Source: Variovorax guangxiensis (GTDB lineage Bacteria; Pseudomonadota; Gammaproteobacteria; Burkholderiales; Burkholderiaceae_C). Taken from it: a stretch of DNA of 64,000 nucleotides. The stretch lies in contig NZ_RXFT01000003.1 in NCBI RefSeq assembly GCF_003952165.1, forward strand, positions 62,001 to 126,000, written 5' to 3'. The number at the start of each line of letters is the position of its first letter. The first letter of the stretch is position 1. The translations under genes were made by a program, and so were the position numbers. The notes under the pieces were generated by a model. The model did no database searches. It saw only the letters and a list, made by a program, of their open reading frames with translations, and was not told the origin of the DNA. Shown here one piece after another: positions 37,201 to 46,944 of this stretch.

Positions 37201-37363
37201 TGGCCCCGGGCAGCTGCGCGTTGACGTTGATGACCGGCGTGTTGTAGCTGGGCAGCGCGGCAACGGGGATGCTGAAGTACGCGAAGATGCCGATGACGAC
37301 CACGGCGGCGGACAGCAGCACCGTCATCGCCGGACGGCGGATGCAGAGCTCCGAGATGTTCAT
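34205..37363 (-). CDS. RND multidrug efflux permease, MdtB/MdtC type
   Basis: 1052 residues with the two-repeat RND layout and 12 helices. Near the N-terminus RRPAMTVLLSAAVVVIGIFA, then SYNTPVINVNAQLPGASPDT; TM4 contains LGITLAVGLVVDDAIVVLEN with the proton-relay aspartates; the C-terminal half has GIVKKNAIMMIDFALEAQ. The sequence resembles MdtB/MdtC and MuxB/C rather than AcrB, but only one permease is present. It should form a tripartite pump with the adaptor encoded upstream (ATGA overlap); no outer-membrane factor gene is in the window. Confidence 0.92.
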   Translation of the reverse strand: MNISELCIRRPAMTVLLSAAVVVIGIFAYFSIPVAALPSYNTPVINVNAQLPGASPDTMASSVALPLEKQFSTIPGLQTISSVNTQGVTSLTLEFVSSRDIDAAAVDVQAALLRAQRQLPQELTQLPSYRKVNPADAPVLFIALISPSMNPSELNDYAENLISPTLSTIDGVAQVGVYGRKAFAVRIKANADLLNARNITLDELAKAVNSANANTPVGVLDGPRQTLTIQANRQLMKAADFAKLIVGQRNGSPVRLDEVATIEDSFESVKTASSFNGQDSISLAVQRQPNANTVQVVDAVRALIPRFKAELPQSVEIQMVNDRSISIREAVHDVQLTLLGTIALVVLVIFLFLHRLVATLIPAATIPISLIGAVALLYAFGYSLDNISLLGITLAVGLVVDDAIVVLENIMRYVEKGMDPFAAALRGAREVGFTIVSISISLVAVFIPIFFMPGVIGLLFHEFAVVVALAVLVSAVVSLTLVPMLASRLLRQVPRKEGAMDHEEEHPEPGTAIGRAFERGYRKVHATYMSTLDWTLGHRKVMLLMAALTFVVTGWLFATIPKGFFPEEDIGQIQITTEAAEDISFTAMKALQDRVAAALKDDPSVDYVSSFVGVGGPTATQNSGRLFAVLKPRSERPQMSKVLESLRQRFREIPGIAVYMQPVQNLRLGGRQSKARFQYTLQSVNAGEMVPWATRLMERMRADPDFRDVTSDSQNRGLQATLDIDRDKAGVLGVAVGDLRTALYNAYGDRQIGSIYGASNTYQVILSAADDDRQFEEDVSRLSVRSTTGKLVPLSAFSTVKRTVGPTAVNHQGQLQAVTVSFNLAPEVPLGNATAKIDRFKEELKMPPSIITTYGGDAAVFQSSQSSQAVLLVLAVLVIYVLLGVLYESYIHPITILAGLPSAAVGALISLKLFGFDLTLIATIGILLLIGIVKKNAIMMIDFALEAQRTEGMKPVDAIREACRLRFRPILMTTLAALMGALPLALGLGAGAELRQPLGVAVVGGLIFSQVITLYITPAIYLALDRYSGTGPMVDLPGEAQAEAAHAQHSHA

Positions 37364-38604
37364 GCGCGTTCCTGGCGCGGCGGCTTGATGTCGGTGCCGT
37401 CGGTAGATGCGGCGCTGCCGGGCGTGACGCCCGTGGTGCCGTTCACCGGAGCACCTGGAGCCGTGCCCGGCGCCTTCGCATCCACGCGCACTTTGCCGCC
37501 CGGGCGCACGTTCTGGCTGCCCTCGATCACCACCTGCTCGCCGGGCTCGATGCCGCTCACCGCCACCTGCGTGCCGAAGGTGTGCAGCGCCTTCACCTTG
37601 CGGCGCGTGGCGGTCTTGGCCTGGTCGACCACGTACAGCGATGCGCCGTCGGACAGCATCATCAGCGCCGCGGCCGGCACCACGGTGACGCCGTTGAGCG
37701 TGCGCACCGTGATGCGCGTGCCCACGAACTGCCCCGGCCACAGGCTCTGGTCGGCATTGGCGAACACGGCCTTGGCGCGCACGGTGCCGATCTGCGGATC
37801 GACGGTGTTGTCGACGAAATCGAGCGTGCCGGTCAGCGGCTCCCTGCGGCCGGTGACGACGGCCTCGACCTTGGAGCGCGAGCGCGCGGCCTCCAGCAGG
37901 TCCTGCAGGTTGCCTTCGGGCACGGGGAAGCTCACGGCGATCGGGTCGAGCTGGGTGACCGTGACCAGCGACAGCGTCGGCTGCACCAGCGTGCCCGGGT
38001 AGATGTTGACAGCGCCGATGCGCCCCGCGATGGGCGCGCGCAGCGTGGCATAGCCCAGCGCCACCTGCGCCGACTGCACGGCCGCGCGGTCGGCGGCCAC
38101 GGCGGCGCGCTGCGCCTCGAGCTGCGAGAGCGTGGCGTCGGCCGCGCTCTTGGCGATGAAGTTCTGCGCCACCAGTTCCTGGCTGCGTTTGTACTGCCGC
38201 TCCAGGTCGGCCAGCGTGGCCTCGTCCTTCTTCTGCTGCGCCTTCGCGCGCGCGAGGTTGGCCTGGTCGTTGCGGTCGTCGAGCGAGAAGAGCAACTGGC
38301 CGGCCTTGACGAACTGGCCTTCCTTCACATGCACCGCGCTCACCGTGTTGGTCACCTGCGGGCGCAGGTCGACGCTGTTGAGGGACACCACGCTGCCGTT
38401 GACCTGCACGGTCACGGGCACGTCCTGCTTCTTCGCCGTGGCCAGCGTCACGAGCGCCGCAGCGCCACCGCCCGCCGGTGCGCCGCCAGCGGCCGGGGCC
38501 TTGGCGTTCTTCGCGGCGGACTTGTCTGCGGACATGCTCCACCACCCGCCCACGACGGCTACGATCAACACGCCCGCAAGGGCGACGGCGACATTTTTCT
38601 TCAT
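37360..38604 (-). CDS. RND efflux periplasmic adaptor (membrane fusion protein)
   Basis: 414 residues. The N-terminal membrane anchor (about 5-25) is followed by a Gly/Ala linker, a lipoyl/barrel-sandwich domain split by an alpha-helical hairpin (NDQANLARAKAQQKKDEATL to AVQSAQVALGYATLRAPIAG), and a beta-barrel (LTGTLDFVDNTVDPQIGTVR). It matches MdtA-like adaptors. The C-terminal 50 residues are low-complexity Pro/Gly/Thr. I use ATG 38604. First gene of the pump operon. Confidence 0.9.
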   Translation of the reverse strand: MKKNVAVALAGVLIVAVVGGWWSMSADKSAAKNAKAPAAGGAPAGGGAAALVTLATAKKQDVPVTVQVNGSVVSLNSVDLRPQVTNTVSAVHVKEGQFVKAGQLLFSLDDRNDQANLARAKAQQKKDEATLADLERQYKRSQELVAQNFIAKSAADATLSQLEAQRAAVAADRAAVQSAQVALGYATLRAPIAGRIGAVNIYPGTLVQPTLSLVTVTQLDPIAVSFPVPEGNLQDLLEAARSRSKVEAVVTGRREPLTGTLDFVDNTVDPQIGTVRAKAVFANADQSLWPGQFVGTRITVRTLNGVTVVPAAALMMLSDGASLYVVDQAKTATRRKVKALHTFGTQVAVSGIEPGEQVVIEGSQNVRPGGKVRVDAKAPGTAPGAPVNGTTGVTPGSAASTDGTDIKPPRQERA

Positions 38605-38785
38605 GGGTTCTTGTGCACTTTGGGCTGACACGGCTATTGGATCAGCGGCCGACTCCTGGTGATCATGGGTCCCGTAAAGAAATGTAAAGCAGGTCAACCG
38701 AAAGTCGCACTACTCGCTGCGGCCGGCCGGGGCCGACAGGGGCCCATCGCTAAAATCGCCGGTCCACAGCCTCTGGATAAACCCC

Positions 38786-39247
38786 ATGAACCGCTGCAAG
38801 AAACAATCCACGAATGCTCTCACTTCCATAGCGCTTTGCACAGCAGCCATTGCAGCTGCAGGCCTTTTCCCGATCGCCGCCAGCGCGCAGGACGAAGTGC
38901 CCCGTCCGCAGACCCAGAACGAGTCGCTCGTGGGCGGCCGCACCTTCCCCATCGGCACCCTGCGCGGCAAGTTCATGGTGACCAACGCGCCCGACGTCGA
39001 GCTCGACGGCAGGCCCGACCGCCTGGGCGCCGGCGCGCGCATCCGCAGCGGCCAGAACATGCTGGTGATGCCCGGCGCCATCGTCGGCCAGAAGTACCTC
39101 GTCAACTACACGCGCGACGCCGCCGGGCTGCTGCGCGAGGTGTGGATCCTCACGCCCGACGAAGCCACCGCCAGCCGTGAATCGCTGGACAAGCCGTTCC
39201 TGAACATCTGGCCGTTCACCTCGAACGACACCCTCAACACGCAGTAA
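38786..39247 (+). CDS. Hypothetical exported protein
   Basis: 153 residues; not recognised beyond a conserved-looking Burkholderiales type. The signal peptide is about 1-35 ([14 protein letters not shown]). The mature part is a small beta-rich segment: [58 protein letters not shown]. It may be periplasmic. A -10-like TAAAAT lies at 38751-38756. It is divergent from the RND operon and 92 bases upstream of miaB. Confidence 0.7.
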   Translation: MNRCKKQSTNALTSIALCTAAIAAAGLFPIAASAQDEVPRPQTQNESLVGGRTFPIGTLRGKFMVTNAPDVELDGRPDRLGAGARIRSGQNMLVMPGAIVGQKYLVNYTRDAAGLLREVWILTPDEATASRESLDKPFLNIWPFTSNDTLNTQ

Positions 39248-39339
39248 GCAAGCAAGAAGACGGCCGGCGCGGCGGGTCCCGCGCGCCCGGCCGCCGTGCC
39301 TTCACCTTCAAGCAGGGAGGCCACGAGAGAGAGTTCCCC

Positions 39340-40689
39340 ATGAAAAAAGTATTCATCAAGACCTTCGGCTGCCAGATGAACGAGTACGACTCGGACAAGA
39401 TGGCCGACGTGCTCAACGCCGCGCAGGGCTACGAGCCCACCCAGAACGTGGACGAGGCCGACCTCATCCTGTTCAACACCTGCTCGGTGCGCGAGAAGGC
39501 GCAGGAGAAGGTGTTCTCCGACCTCGGCCGCGTGAAGCACCTGAAGGCCAAGGGCGTGAAGATCGGCGTGGGCGGCTGCGTGGCCAGCCAGGAGGGCGAG
39601 GCCATCATCGCGCGCGCCCCTTACGTCGACATCGTGTTCGGCCCGCAGACCCTGCACCGCCTGCCCGAGATGCTGAGCGACCGCGAGCGCCTGGACCGCC
39701 CGCAGGTGGACATCAGCTTCCCCGAGATCGAGAAGTTCGACCACCTGCCGCCCGCGCGCGTCGAAGGCGCGACCGCCTTCGTGTCGATCATGGAAGGCTG
39801 CTCCAAGTACTGCAGCTACTGCGTGGTGCCCTACACCCGCGGCGAGGAAGTGAACCGCCCGCTCGACGACGTGCTGGTCGAGATCGCCGGCTTGGCCGAC
39901 CAGGGCGTGCGCGAGATCACGCTGCTGGGCCAGAACGTGAATGCCTACCGCGGGAAGATGGGCGATACGGCCGACATCGCCGACTTCGCGCTGCTCATCG
40001 AGTACGTCGCCGAGATCCCCGGCATCGAGCGCATCCGCTACACCACCAGCCATCCGAACGAGTTCACGCCGCGCCTCATCGAGGCCTACGCGAAGGTGCC
40101 GCAGCTCGTGAGCCACCTGCACCTGCCGGTGCAGCACGGCAGCGACCGCATCCTGATGGCGATGAAGCGCGGCTACACCGCCATGGAATACAAGAGCACG
40201 GTGCGCAAGCTGCGCGCCATCCGCCCGGAGCTCGCGCTCAGCAGCGACTTCATCGTCGGCTTCCCCGGCGAGACCGAGGAGGACTTCGGCAAGATGATGA
40301 AGCTGATCGACGACTGCCAGTTCGACGCCAGCTTCAGCTTCATCTTCAGCCCGCGCCCCGGCACGCCGGCGGCCGCGCTGCACGACGACACGCCGCACGA
40401 AGTGAAGCTCGCACGGCTGCAGAAGCTGCAGGCCGTGATCGACGCCAACGTGAAGCGCTTCGGCCAGGCGCTGGTCGGGACCACGCAGCGCGTGCTGGTG
40501 GAAGGCGCCTCGCGCAGGGACGCGAACGAGCTCATGGGCCGCACCGCCTGCAACCGCGTCGTCAACTTCGAGGGCGACGCGCGACTCGTGGGCCAGATGG
40601 CCGACCTGCGCATCACGCGCTCGCTGGCCTACACGCTGCGCGGCGAAGTCGTCACGAACGAATCGCCGATGGCGCTCGCCCACCACTGA
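39340..40689 (+). CDS. miaB: tRNA-2-methylthio-N6-dimethylallyladenosine synthase MiaB
   Basis: 449 residues. The MTTase domain has three cysteines ([11 protein letters not shown] with Cys11, [16 protein letters not shown]) for an auxiliary Fe-S cluster. The radical-SAM domain has Cys154, Cys158 and Cys161 in [18 protein letters not shown]-terminal TRAM domain ends the protein. It methylthiolates i6A37 in tRNAs reading U-codons. AGGGAGG lies upstream. The stop overlaps the glrK ATG (TGATG), so the kinase is translationally coupled to it. Confidence 0.95.
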   Translation: MKKVFIKTFGCQMNEYDSDKMADVLNAAQGYEPTQNVDEADLILFNTCSVREKAQEKVFSDLGRVKHLKAKGVKIGVGGCVASQEGEAIIARAPYVDIVFGPQTLHRLPEMLSDRERLDRPQVDISFPEIEKFDHLPPARVEGATAFVSIMEGCSKYCSYCVVPYTRGEEVNRPLDDVLVEIAGLADQGVREITLLGQNVNAYRGKMGDTADIADFALLIEYVAEIPGIERIRYTTSHPNEFTPRLIEAYAKVPQLVSHLHLPVQHGSDRILMAMKRGYTAMEYKSTVRKLRAIRPELALSSDFIVGFPGETEEDFGKMMKLIDDCQFDASFSFIFSPRPGTPAAALHDDTPHEVKLARLQKLQAVIDANVKRFGQALVGTTQRVLVEGASRRDANELMGRTACNRVVNFEGDARLVGQMADLRITRSLAYTLRGEVVTNESPMALAHH

Positions 40690-42116
40690 TGGCGAAGCGT
40701 CCGTCCATCCGGGGCTCGTTCCAGCAGCTCCTGCTCTTCGCCTTCCTTCTGATCACCGCGCTGCTGGTCGGCGTGGCACTGCGCTCGGTGCTGCAGTACG
40801 ACGCGCTCATGACGCAAAGCCGCGACGCGGCCGCGCGCGCGCTGCGCCTGTCGGGCGCCTCGCAGTCGCTGGCCGAGCGCAGCGCGGCCATGGAGCGCGC
40901 CGGGCGCCAGTCGCTGGTGCTGAACGATGCCGTGCTGCGCCGCCGCTTCGACGAGGCGGCGCGCGAGGCGCACCAGGTGCTCGATCGCCTGGAGAAGAAC
41001 GGCCTGCCGCCCGCCGGCATCGAGATGTGGCGCACGCAGCTCGGCGTGATCGAGGGCCTCATGAGCGGCAGCGCCGACAGCGCCCTGGCCCGCGAGAGCA
41101 CGATGGCGATGCAGTTCCGCGAGCTCGATGCGCTCAACACCAACCTGGCGCAGCAGGCGCAGTTCCTCATCGAGACGCAGAACGATGCGCTGGCCAGGCG
41201 CATCGAGAACGCGCGCCGCCGGCTGATGCGCGAGGTGGTGGCCGCCAGCGTGCTGGCCGCGGTGCTGGCGCTGGCCTTCGGCATCTGGCTGGCGCGGCCC
41301 TTCAAGCGGCTGGAGCAGGCCATCGTCGGCCTCGGACAGAACCGGCTCGACGAGCCGATCGACATCCGCGGCCCCGCCGACGTGCGCCGCGTGTCGCAGC
41401 AGCTCGAATGGCTGCGGCTGCGCCTGACCGAGCTCGACGCCGACAAGGCGCGCTTCCTGCGCCACGTGTCGCACGAGCTGAAGACGCCGCTGGCCGCGCT
41501 GCGCGAGGGCGTGTCGCTGCTCGAAGACGGCGTGACCGGCCCGCTGAACCCGGCGCAGCTGGAGGTGGCGCAGATCCTCAACCAGAACACGGTGGCGCTG
41601 CAGGGCCAGATCGAGGCGCTGCTGCGCTTCAATGCCGCCGCCTTCGAGGCACGCGAGCTGCGCCGCGAGCGCACCGAGCTGCTGCCGCTGATCGAGGAGC
41701 AGATCGAAGGCCAGCGCCTGCAGTGGCAGTCGCACGGCCTGCGCGTGCGCGCCGAGGGCGAGGCGGTCACCGTCACGGTCGACCGGGCCAAGCTCGGCAC
41801 CGCCATCGCCAACCTGCTGAGCAACGCCATCCGCTTTTCGGTAACGGGAGGTGTCATCACGCTGGCCGTGTCGCAGACACCGGAAGCGGTGCACATCGAC
41901 GTGAACGACGCCGGGCCGGGCATCGCCGAGGGAGACCGCGACCGGATCTTCGAACCCTTCTTCCGCGGCGAGCGCCAGCCCGAGCACACAGTGAAGGGCA
42001 CGGGCATCGGACTTTCCATCGTGCAGGAGTACATTGCAGCCCACGGGGGCCGCATCACACTGCAGCCCGGCGGTCCCGGTGCCCACTTCCGCATCGAGCT
42101 GCCGCGCACGGCCTGA
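40689..42116 (+). CDS. glrK: Sensor histidine kinase GlrK (QseE-like)
   Basis: 475 residues. First TM about 12-33, a periplasmic helical region (about 35-180), a second TM about 183-205, HAMP, HisKA with His262 in LRHVSHELKTPLAALREG, and HATPase motifs NLLSNAIRF, DAGPGIAEGDRDRIFEPFF and GTGIGLSIVQEY. The GlrK/QseE assignment rests on layout and the following lipoprotein and GlrR homologue, as in E. coli glrK-glrG-glrR. The inner-membrane kinase should phosphorylate GlrR Asp56. It overlaps miaB by one base. Confidence 0.88.
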   Translation: MAKRPSIRGSFQQLLLFAFLLITALLVGVALRSVLQYDALMTQSRDAAARALRLSGASQSLAERSAAMERAGRQSLVLNDAVLRRRFDEAAREAHQVLDRLEKNGLPPAGIEMWRTQLGVIEGLMSGSADSALARESTMAMQFRELDALNTNLAQQAQFLIETQNDALARRIENARRRLMREVVAASVLAAVLALAFGIWLARPFKRLEQAIVGLGQNRLDEPIDIRGPADVRRVSQQLEWLRLRLTELDADKARFLRHVSHELKTPLAALREGVSLLEDGVTGPLNPAQLEVAQILNQNTVALQGQIEALLRFNAAAFEARELRRERTELLPLIEEQIEGQRLQWQSHGLRVRAEGEAVTVTVDRAKLGTAIANLLSNAIRFSVTGGVITLAVSQTPEAVHIDVNDAGPGIAEGDRDRIFEPFFRGERQPEHTVKGTGIGLSIVQEYIAAHGGRITLQPGGPGAHFRIELPRTA

Positions 42117-42177
42117 CCACCCCGGCATCCCCTTTCCAGAAAAAACCGTCCGAACGCCTCGCGTCCTTCTTCGACCC

Positions 42178-42842
42178 ATGTCTTTTCCGTTCGTCCGCCG
42201 TTCCTCCTTCGCCGGGGCGATGACCGTGCCTTTCGTCCTGCTGCTGGCCGCCTGCGCCTCGCAGCCCAAGCCGCCCGCGGAGGCCGATGCGCTGCCGCCG
42301 CCGCCGGTCGTGCCGCGCGTGATGCCGGTGGAGGCCGAACCCAAGGCGCCGGCCACGCAACCCGCCGCCTCGCTCTTCACGACGATGCTGCAGGGTCCGG
42401 TGTCCTCGATGCTGTCGTACGCCGACAAGGTTCGCCCCCTCAACGGCGCCGACCTGAGCGCCGAGATCGCCCGCGTGGGCGACCCCGGCGACTCGCCCAC
42501 CGCGCAGATGCAGGTGGCGCTGCTGCTCTCGCAGACCCGCGTGCCGGCCGACCTGGCGCGCGCGCTGGGCCTGCTGCAGCGGGTGATCTCCAACCCCGCG
42601 CCCGAAGCGCAGGCGCTGCAGCCGCTGGCGCGCGCACTCGCTGCCCGCTATGTCGAGCAGCGCCGCGTGGAGGACGACCGCGACAAGCAGGTGCAGCAGC
42701 TGCGCGACAGCCAGCGCCGCATCGACCAGCTCAACGACCGCATCGAAGCCCTGCGCGCCATCGAGCGCAGCTTCGCGCGGCCCAACAGCAACCCGGCGTC
42801 GGCCGTGCCCGCCGCGCCGCCCAACGCAGGCAAACCCAATCA

Positions 42843-42846
<4 letters not shown>
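42178..42846 (+). CDS. glrG: GlrG/QseG-like lipoprotein
   Basis: 222 residues. Lipoprotein signal with LLAAC (Cys26), a Pro-rich linker, and a helical domain: FTTMLQGPVSSMLSYADKVR, then a coiled-coil tail DRDKQVQQLRDSQRRIDQLN. E. coli QseG is an outer-membrane lipoprotein that binds the QseE/GlrK sensor domain. Sequence similarity is hard to judge by eye, so the name rests on position between glrK and glrR. Its end overlaps the glrR start (ATGA). Confidence 0.75.
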
Positions 42847-44231
<1,385 letters not shown>

Positions 44232-44285
44232 CGACGCCGCTAAGTTGTTGATTTTCTTGACCTAAGCCCGCCAGTCACCCAGGCT

Positions 44286-44303
44286 TGTCGGGATTCGGCG
44301 ACA
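44286..44303. promoter_or_regulatory. GlrR enhancer site TGTC-N10-GACA
   Basis: TGTCGGGATTCGGCGACA matches the enterobacterial GlrR/QseF consensus TGTC-N10-GACA exactly and extends it by a symmetric G/C pair. Two weaker versions precede it in the glrR 3' end: 44199-44216 (TGTC-N10-GAGA) and 44220-44237 (TGTC-N10-GACG). An IHF-like site (CAAGTCGTTGATC, 44366-44378; one mismatch to YAANNNNTTGATW) lies between it and the sigma-54 promoter. The centre is about 130 bp upstream of the predicted start, normal for an enhancer. Confidence 0.8.
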
Positions 44304-44396
44304 AAAACAGGGGTTTGGAGGCCCTCCGGCGGCCTTTCTCCACGAAAAATGCTCTCGAACACGCCCAAGTCGTTGATCTGAAAGCGTTTTTCCAGC

Positions 44397-44412
44397 CTGG
44401 CACAGGGTTTGC
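44397..44412 (+). promoter_or_regulatory. Sigma-54 promoter driving opgH
   Basis: CTGGCACAGGGTTTGC contains GG (44399-44400) and GC (44411-44412) separated by exactly 10 bases, and matches 10 of 12 informative positions of TGGCACG-N4-TTGCW. The expected start is about 44424, giving a 210-nt leader to opgH. No intrinsic terminator is seen in between; one hairpin (CGCGGC-CCCGT-GCCGCG, 44501-44517) has no U tract. The 402-bp spacer 44232-44633 holds the enhancer, IHF-like site, this promoter and the leader. Confidence 0.8.
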
Positions 44413-44633
44413 CCCTGTACCGGCATGACAGCACTTACCAGCCCATCTTTCGCACTGCGCCAGCAGCGCGACGGCCTGCGTCAAAAGCAGTTTTCCCCCT
44501 CGCGGCCCCGTGCCGCGGGCCATTCGCTGGCCGCGCTCGCAAGCGCCGGCGGCGCTGAACCGGATTGCGTGATCAAGCGCTTTCCTGCCATTGGCGACAC
44601 CCCTTCCCTCGACAAGCAACGTTGGTAAATCAC

Positions 44634-46646
44634 ATGAAGCCGAACGACTTCTCCCAACTGAATGTGCTGGCCGATACCGATTTCTCGCGCCGGAGCCCGG
44701 TTCGCGAAGAACGCCATCCCAACTCGGTCACCGCCCCCCCGGTCAACCGCGGCTCCATGACGCCCCGCCCCTGGCGCGGTTTCTGGAACAGCCTCGGCAC
44801 TGCCGCGCTGGTCAAGCTCGGCGCGGGCCGTGACGCCGAAGCCGGCGCTCACCCCGCCAACGAAGCGAAGCAGCCCTGGCAGCGTGCCGCAGCCCGCCGC
44901 CGCTTCGCCTTCATGATGCTCACGCTTCTGAGCACCGTGATCGCGTCGTCGCTCTTCGCCAGCGTGCAGCCCGACTACGACAACCTCTGGCTCGAATACG
45001 GCCAGATCGGCCTGTACGGCCTGCTGTCGGGCTGGGTCGTCACCGGCTTCGTGACCGCGCTCATGGGCTTCTACGTTTCCGTGCGCGGTGACAAATACTC
45101 CCTCTCGGCGAAGCAGGTGGCCCACCACCCGATGAACCCCGAGGCACGCACCGCGATCATCATGCCGATCTGCAACGAGGACGTGGCCACCGTGTTCGCC
45201 GGCCTGCGCGCCACCTGCGAATCGGTCGCGGCCACCGGCCACGCCAGGCAGTTCGACGTGTTCGTGCTGTCCGACAGCTACAACCCCGAGACCGCCGCCG
45301 CCGAGCGCGCCGCCTGGGAAGACCTGCGCGCCGCGCTGGCCGAGAGCCCGAACCAGCCGCAGGTCGAGGTCTACTACCGCCTGCGCACCCGCCGCACGCA
45401 CCGCAAGGCCGGCAACGTGGCCGACTTCTGCCGCCGCTGGGGCAAGGACTACCGCTACATGGTCGTGCTCGACGCCGACTCGGTGATGAGCGGCGACTGC
45501 CTGACCTCGATGGTCAAGCTGATGGAAGCCAACCCCACCGCCGGCATCATCCAGACCGCGACGCAGGCCATCGGCCATGTCACGCTCCACGCACGCGCAC
45601 AGCAGTTCGCCTCGCGCGTCACCGGCCGCCTGTTCACGCTGGGCATGCAGTCCTGGCAGCTGGGCGAGTCGCACTACTGGGGCCACAACGCGATCATCCG
45701 CGTCGAGCCCTTCATGAAGCACTGCGCGCTGGCCCCGATCAAGGGCACCGGCGGCATGTCGGGCGGCATCATGTCGCACGACTTCGTCGAAGCCGCCCTG
45801 ATGCGCCGCGCCGGCTACCACGTGTGGCTGGTGTCCGACCTGGTCGGCAGCTACGAACAGCAACCGCCGGACCTGCTGGCCGAACTCCAGCGCGACCGCC
45901 GCTGGTGCCAGGGCAACCTGCAGAACGCCCGCCTGATGGCCGAACCCGGCATCCACTCCGTGCACCGCGCGATGTTCGTGACCGGCACCATGGCTTACGT
46001 CTCGGCCCCGCTGTGGCTCGCGTTCCTGACGCTGGGCACGGCCCTGTGGCTGAGCGGCTCGAGCCTGGTGTCCAGCTGGAGCGTGCTGCCCGCCGAACTG
46101 GCCGGCCTGTGGGTCTGGACCCTGTGCCTGCTGTTCCTGCCGCGCGTGCTGGGCATCGCCGCCGTGCTGATGCGCGGCGAGCAGCGCCAGTACGGTGGCC
46201 TCTGGGGCCTGGTGAAGAGCTCGGTGATGGAAGCCGGCCTGGCGATCGTGCAGGCACCGGTGCGCATGCTGGCTCATTCGCTCTTCGTGCTGGTCGCCCT
46301 CACCGGCATCAAGCTCGACTGGAAGTCGCCCCCGCGTGAAGCCGCCGCCGTGCCGTGGAAGGTCGCTGCCTCGCAGCTGGCGCCCATGACGCTGGTGATC
46401 GCGATGCTGGCCGCAGGCGTCGCCATGATCGACCCGAGCGCGCTGGTCTGGCTCATGCCCGTCGGCCTGCCGCTGCTGCTGGCGATCCCGCTGACCGTGC
46501 TGACCAGCCAGATCGCGCTGGGCACCACGCTGCGCGACCGCGGCTACCTGCTGATCCCCGAGGAATCGCGCTCGCCGGCCGTGCTGCGCCGCGCATGGAT
46601 GCACGCGCTGCGCCTGGCGCGTCCGGCAGCTCTCGCGACGGCCTGA
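44634..46646 (+). CDS. opgH: Glucan biosynthesis glucosyltransferase OpgH (MdoH)
   Basis: 670 residues. Cytoplasmic N-terminus (about 1-85), TMs at about 88-107 and 120-145, a family 2 glycosyltransferase domain with IIMPICNEDV, FVLSDSYNPE, VVLDADSVMSG and DRRWCQGNLQNARLM, then four or more TMs. It polymerises glucose from UDP-glucose into osmoregulated periplasmic glucans. It is shorter than E. coli OpgH (847 residues), mainly at both ends. Its usual partner opgG is not adjacent. ATG 44634 lacks a clear ribosome binding site. An upstream sigma-54 promoter with GlrR site probably controls it. Confidence 0.9.
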   Translation: MKPNDFSQLNVLADTDFSRRSPVREERHPNSVTAPPVNRGSMTPRPWRGFWNSLGTAALVKLGAGRDAEAGAHPANEAKQPWQRAAARRRFAFMMLTLLSTVIASSLFASVQPDYDNLWLEYGQIGLYGLLSGWVVTGFVTALMGFYVSVRGDKYSLSAKQVAHHPMNPEARTAIIMPICNEDVATVFAGLRATCESVAATGHARQFDVFVLSDSYNPETAAAERAAWEDLRAALAESPNQPQVEVYYRLRTRRTHRKAGNVADFCRRWGKDYRYMVVLDADSVMSGDCLTSMVKLMEANPTAGIIQTATQAIGHVTLHARAQQFASRVTGRLFTLGMQSWQLGESHYWGHNAIIRVEPFMKHCALAPIKGTGGMSGGIMSHDFVEAALMRRAGYHVWLVSDLVGSYEQQPPDLLAELQRDRRWCQGNLQNARLMAEPGIHSVHRAMFVTGTMAYVSAPLWLAFLTLGTALWLSGSSLVSSWSVLPAELAGLWVWTLCLLFLPRVLGIAAVLMRGEQRQYGGLWGLVKSSVMEAGLAIVQAPVRMLAHSLFVLVALTGIKLDWKSPPREAAAVPWKVAASQLAPMTLVIAMLAAGVAMIDPSALVWLMPVGLPLLLAIPLTVLTSQIALGTTLRDRGYLLIPEESRSPAVLRRAWMHALRLARPAALATA

Positions 46647-46672
46647 TGCTCTGAAGCTCCAACCTCCGAAAG

Positions 46673-46698
46673 AAGCCGGCCACTGCGCCGGCTTTTTT
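46673..46698 (+). terminator. Rho-independent terminator of opgH
   Basis: AAGCCGGC-CACTGC-GCCGGCTT with six T residues: an 8-bp stem followed by a T tract, 26 bases after the opgH stop. The next operon's -10 hexamer begins 18 bases later. Confidence 0.85.
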
Positions 46699-46715
46699 CA
46701 TGGCGCGCATATCGC

Positions 46716-46944
46716 TAGAATCGCCGACTCTTTTTTCATCCACCCACGGATCCCCCTCGATCCACAGGAGCGCCAAGTGCCCCGTCTCGCCGTCATCACC
46801 CTCTGACGCCGACAACGCCGCTTCATTGCCGGTCATGTCGGGCGCCAAGCTGCGCTTTCCGCTGACCGCAATCCGCTTCTTCCAGCTTTCCAGCTTCGCT
46901 CCCGCACGTTGTCGGTTCTTCCTGGTTCCAACCGGAGAACAAAC
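46716..46944 (+). promoter_or_regulatory. Promoter and 217-nt leader of the RNA repair operon
   Basis: A -10-like TAGAAT at 46716-46721 in the context GCTAGAATCGCC predicts a start near 46728; no good -35 is visible. The leader up to 46944 carries a 9-codon ORF (46777-46806) with AGGAG six bases ahead of its GTG, then 138 bases with no obvious terminator hairpin. GGAG at 46934-46937 serves the ligase GTG at 46945. Confidence 0.5.
46777..46806 (+). CDS. Possible 9-codon leader peptide
   Basis: GTG-initiated ORF encoding MPRLAVITL followed by TGA. Its ribosome binding site (AGGAG, spacing 6) is better than that of the ligase gene. It is in the same frame as the ligase, and the frame between its stop and the ligase start is open, so a single TGA separates them. 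It may be a regulatory leader, or the relic of a longer N-terminus; neither can be settled from one sequence. Confidence 0.35.
   Translation: MPRLAVITL

Noticed and set aside
44424..44633. A GlmY-like small RNA gene
   Set aside because: The promoter logic fits, but I see no intrinsic terminator before opgH and cannot show GlmY-like structure by eye; kept as an alternative within the opgH leader finding.
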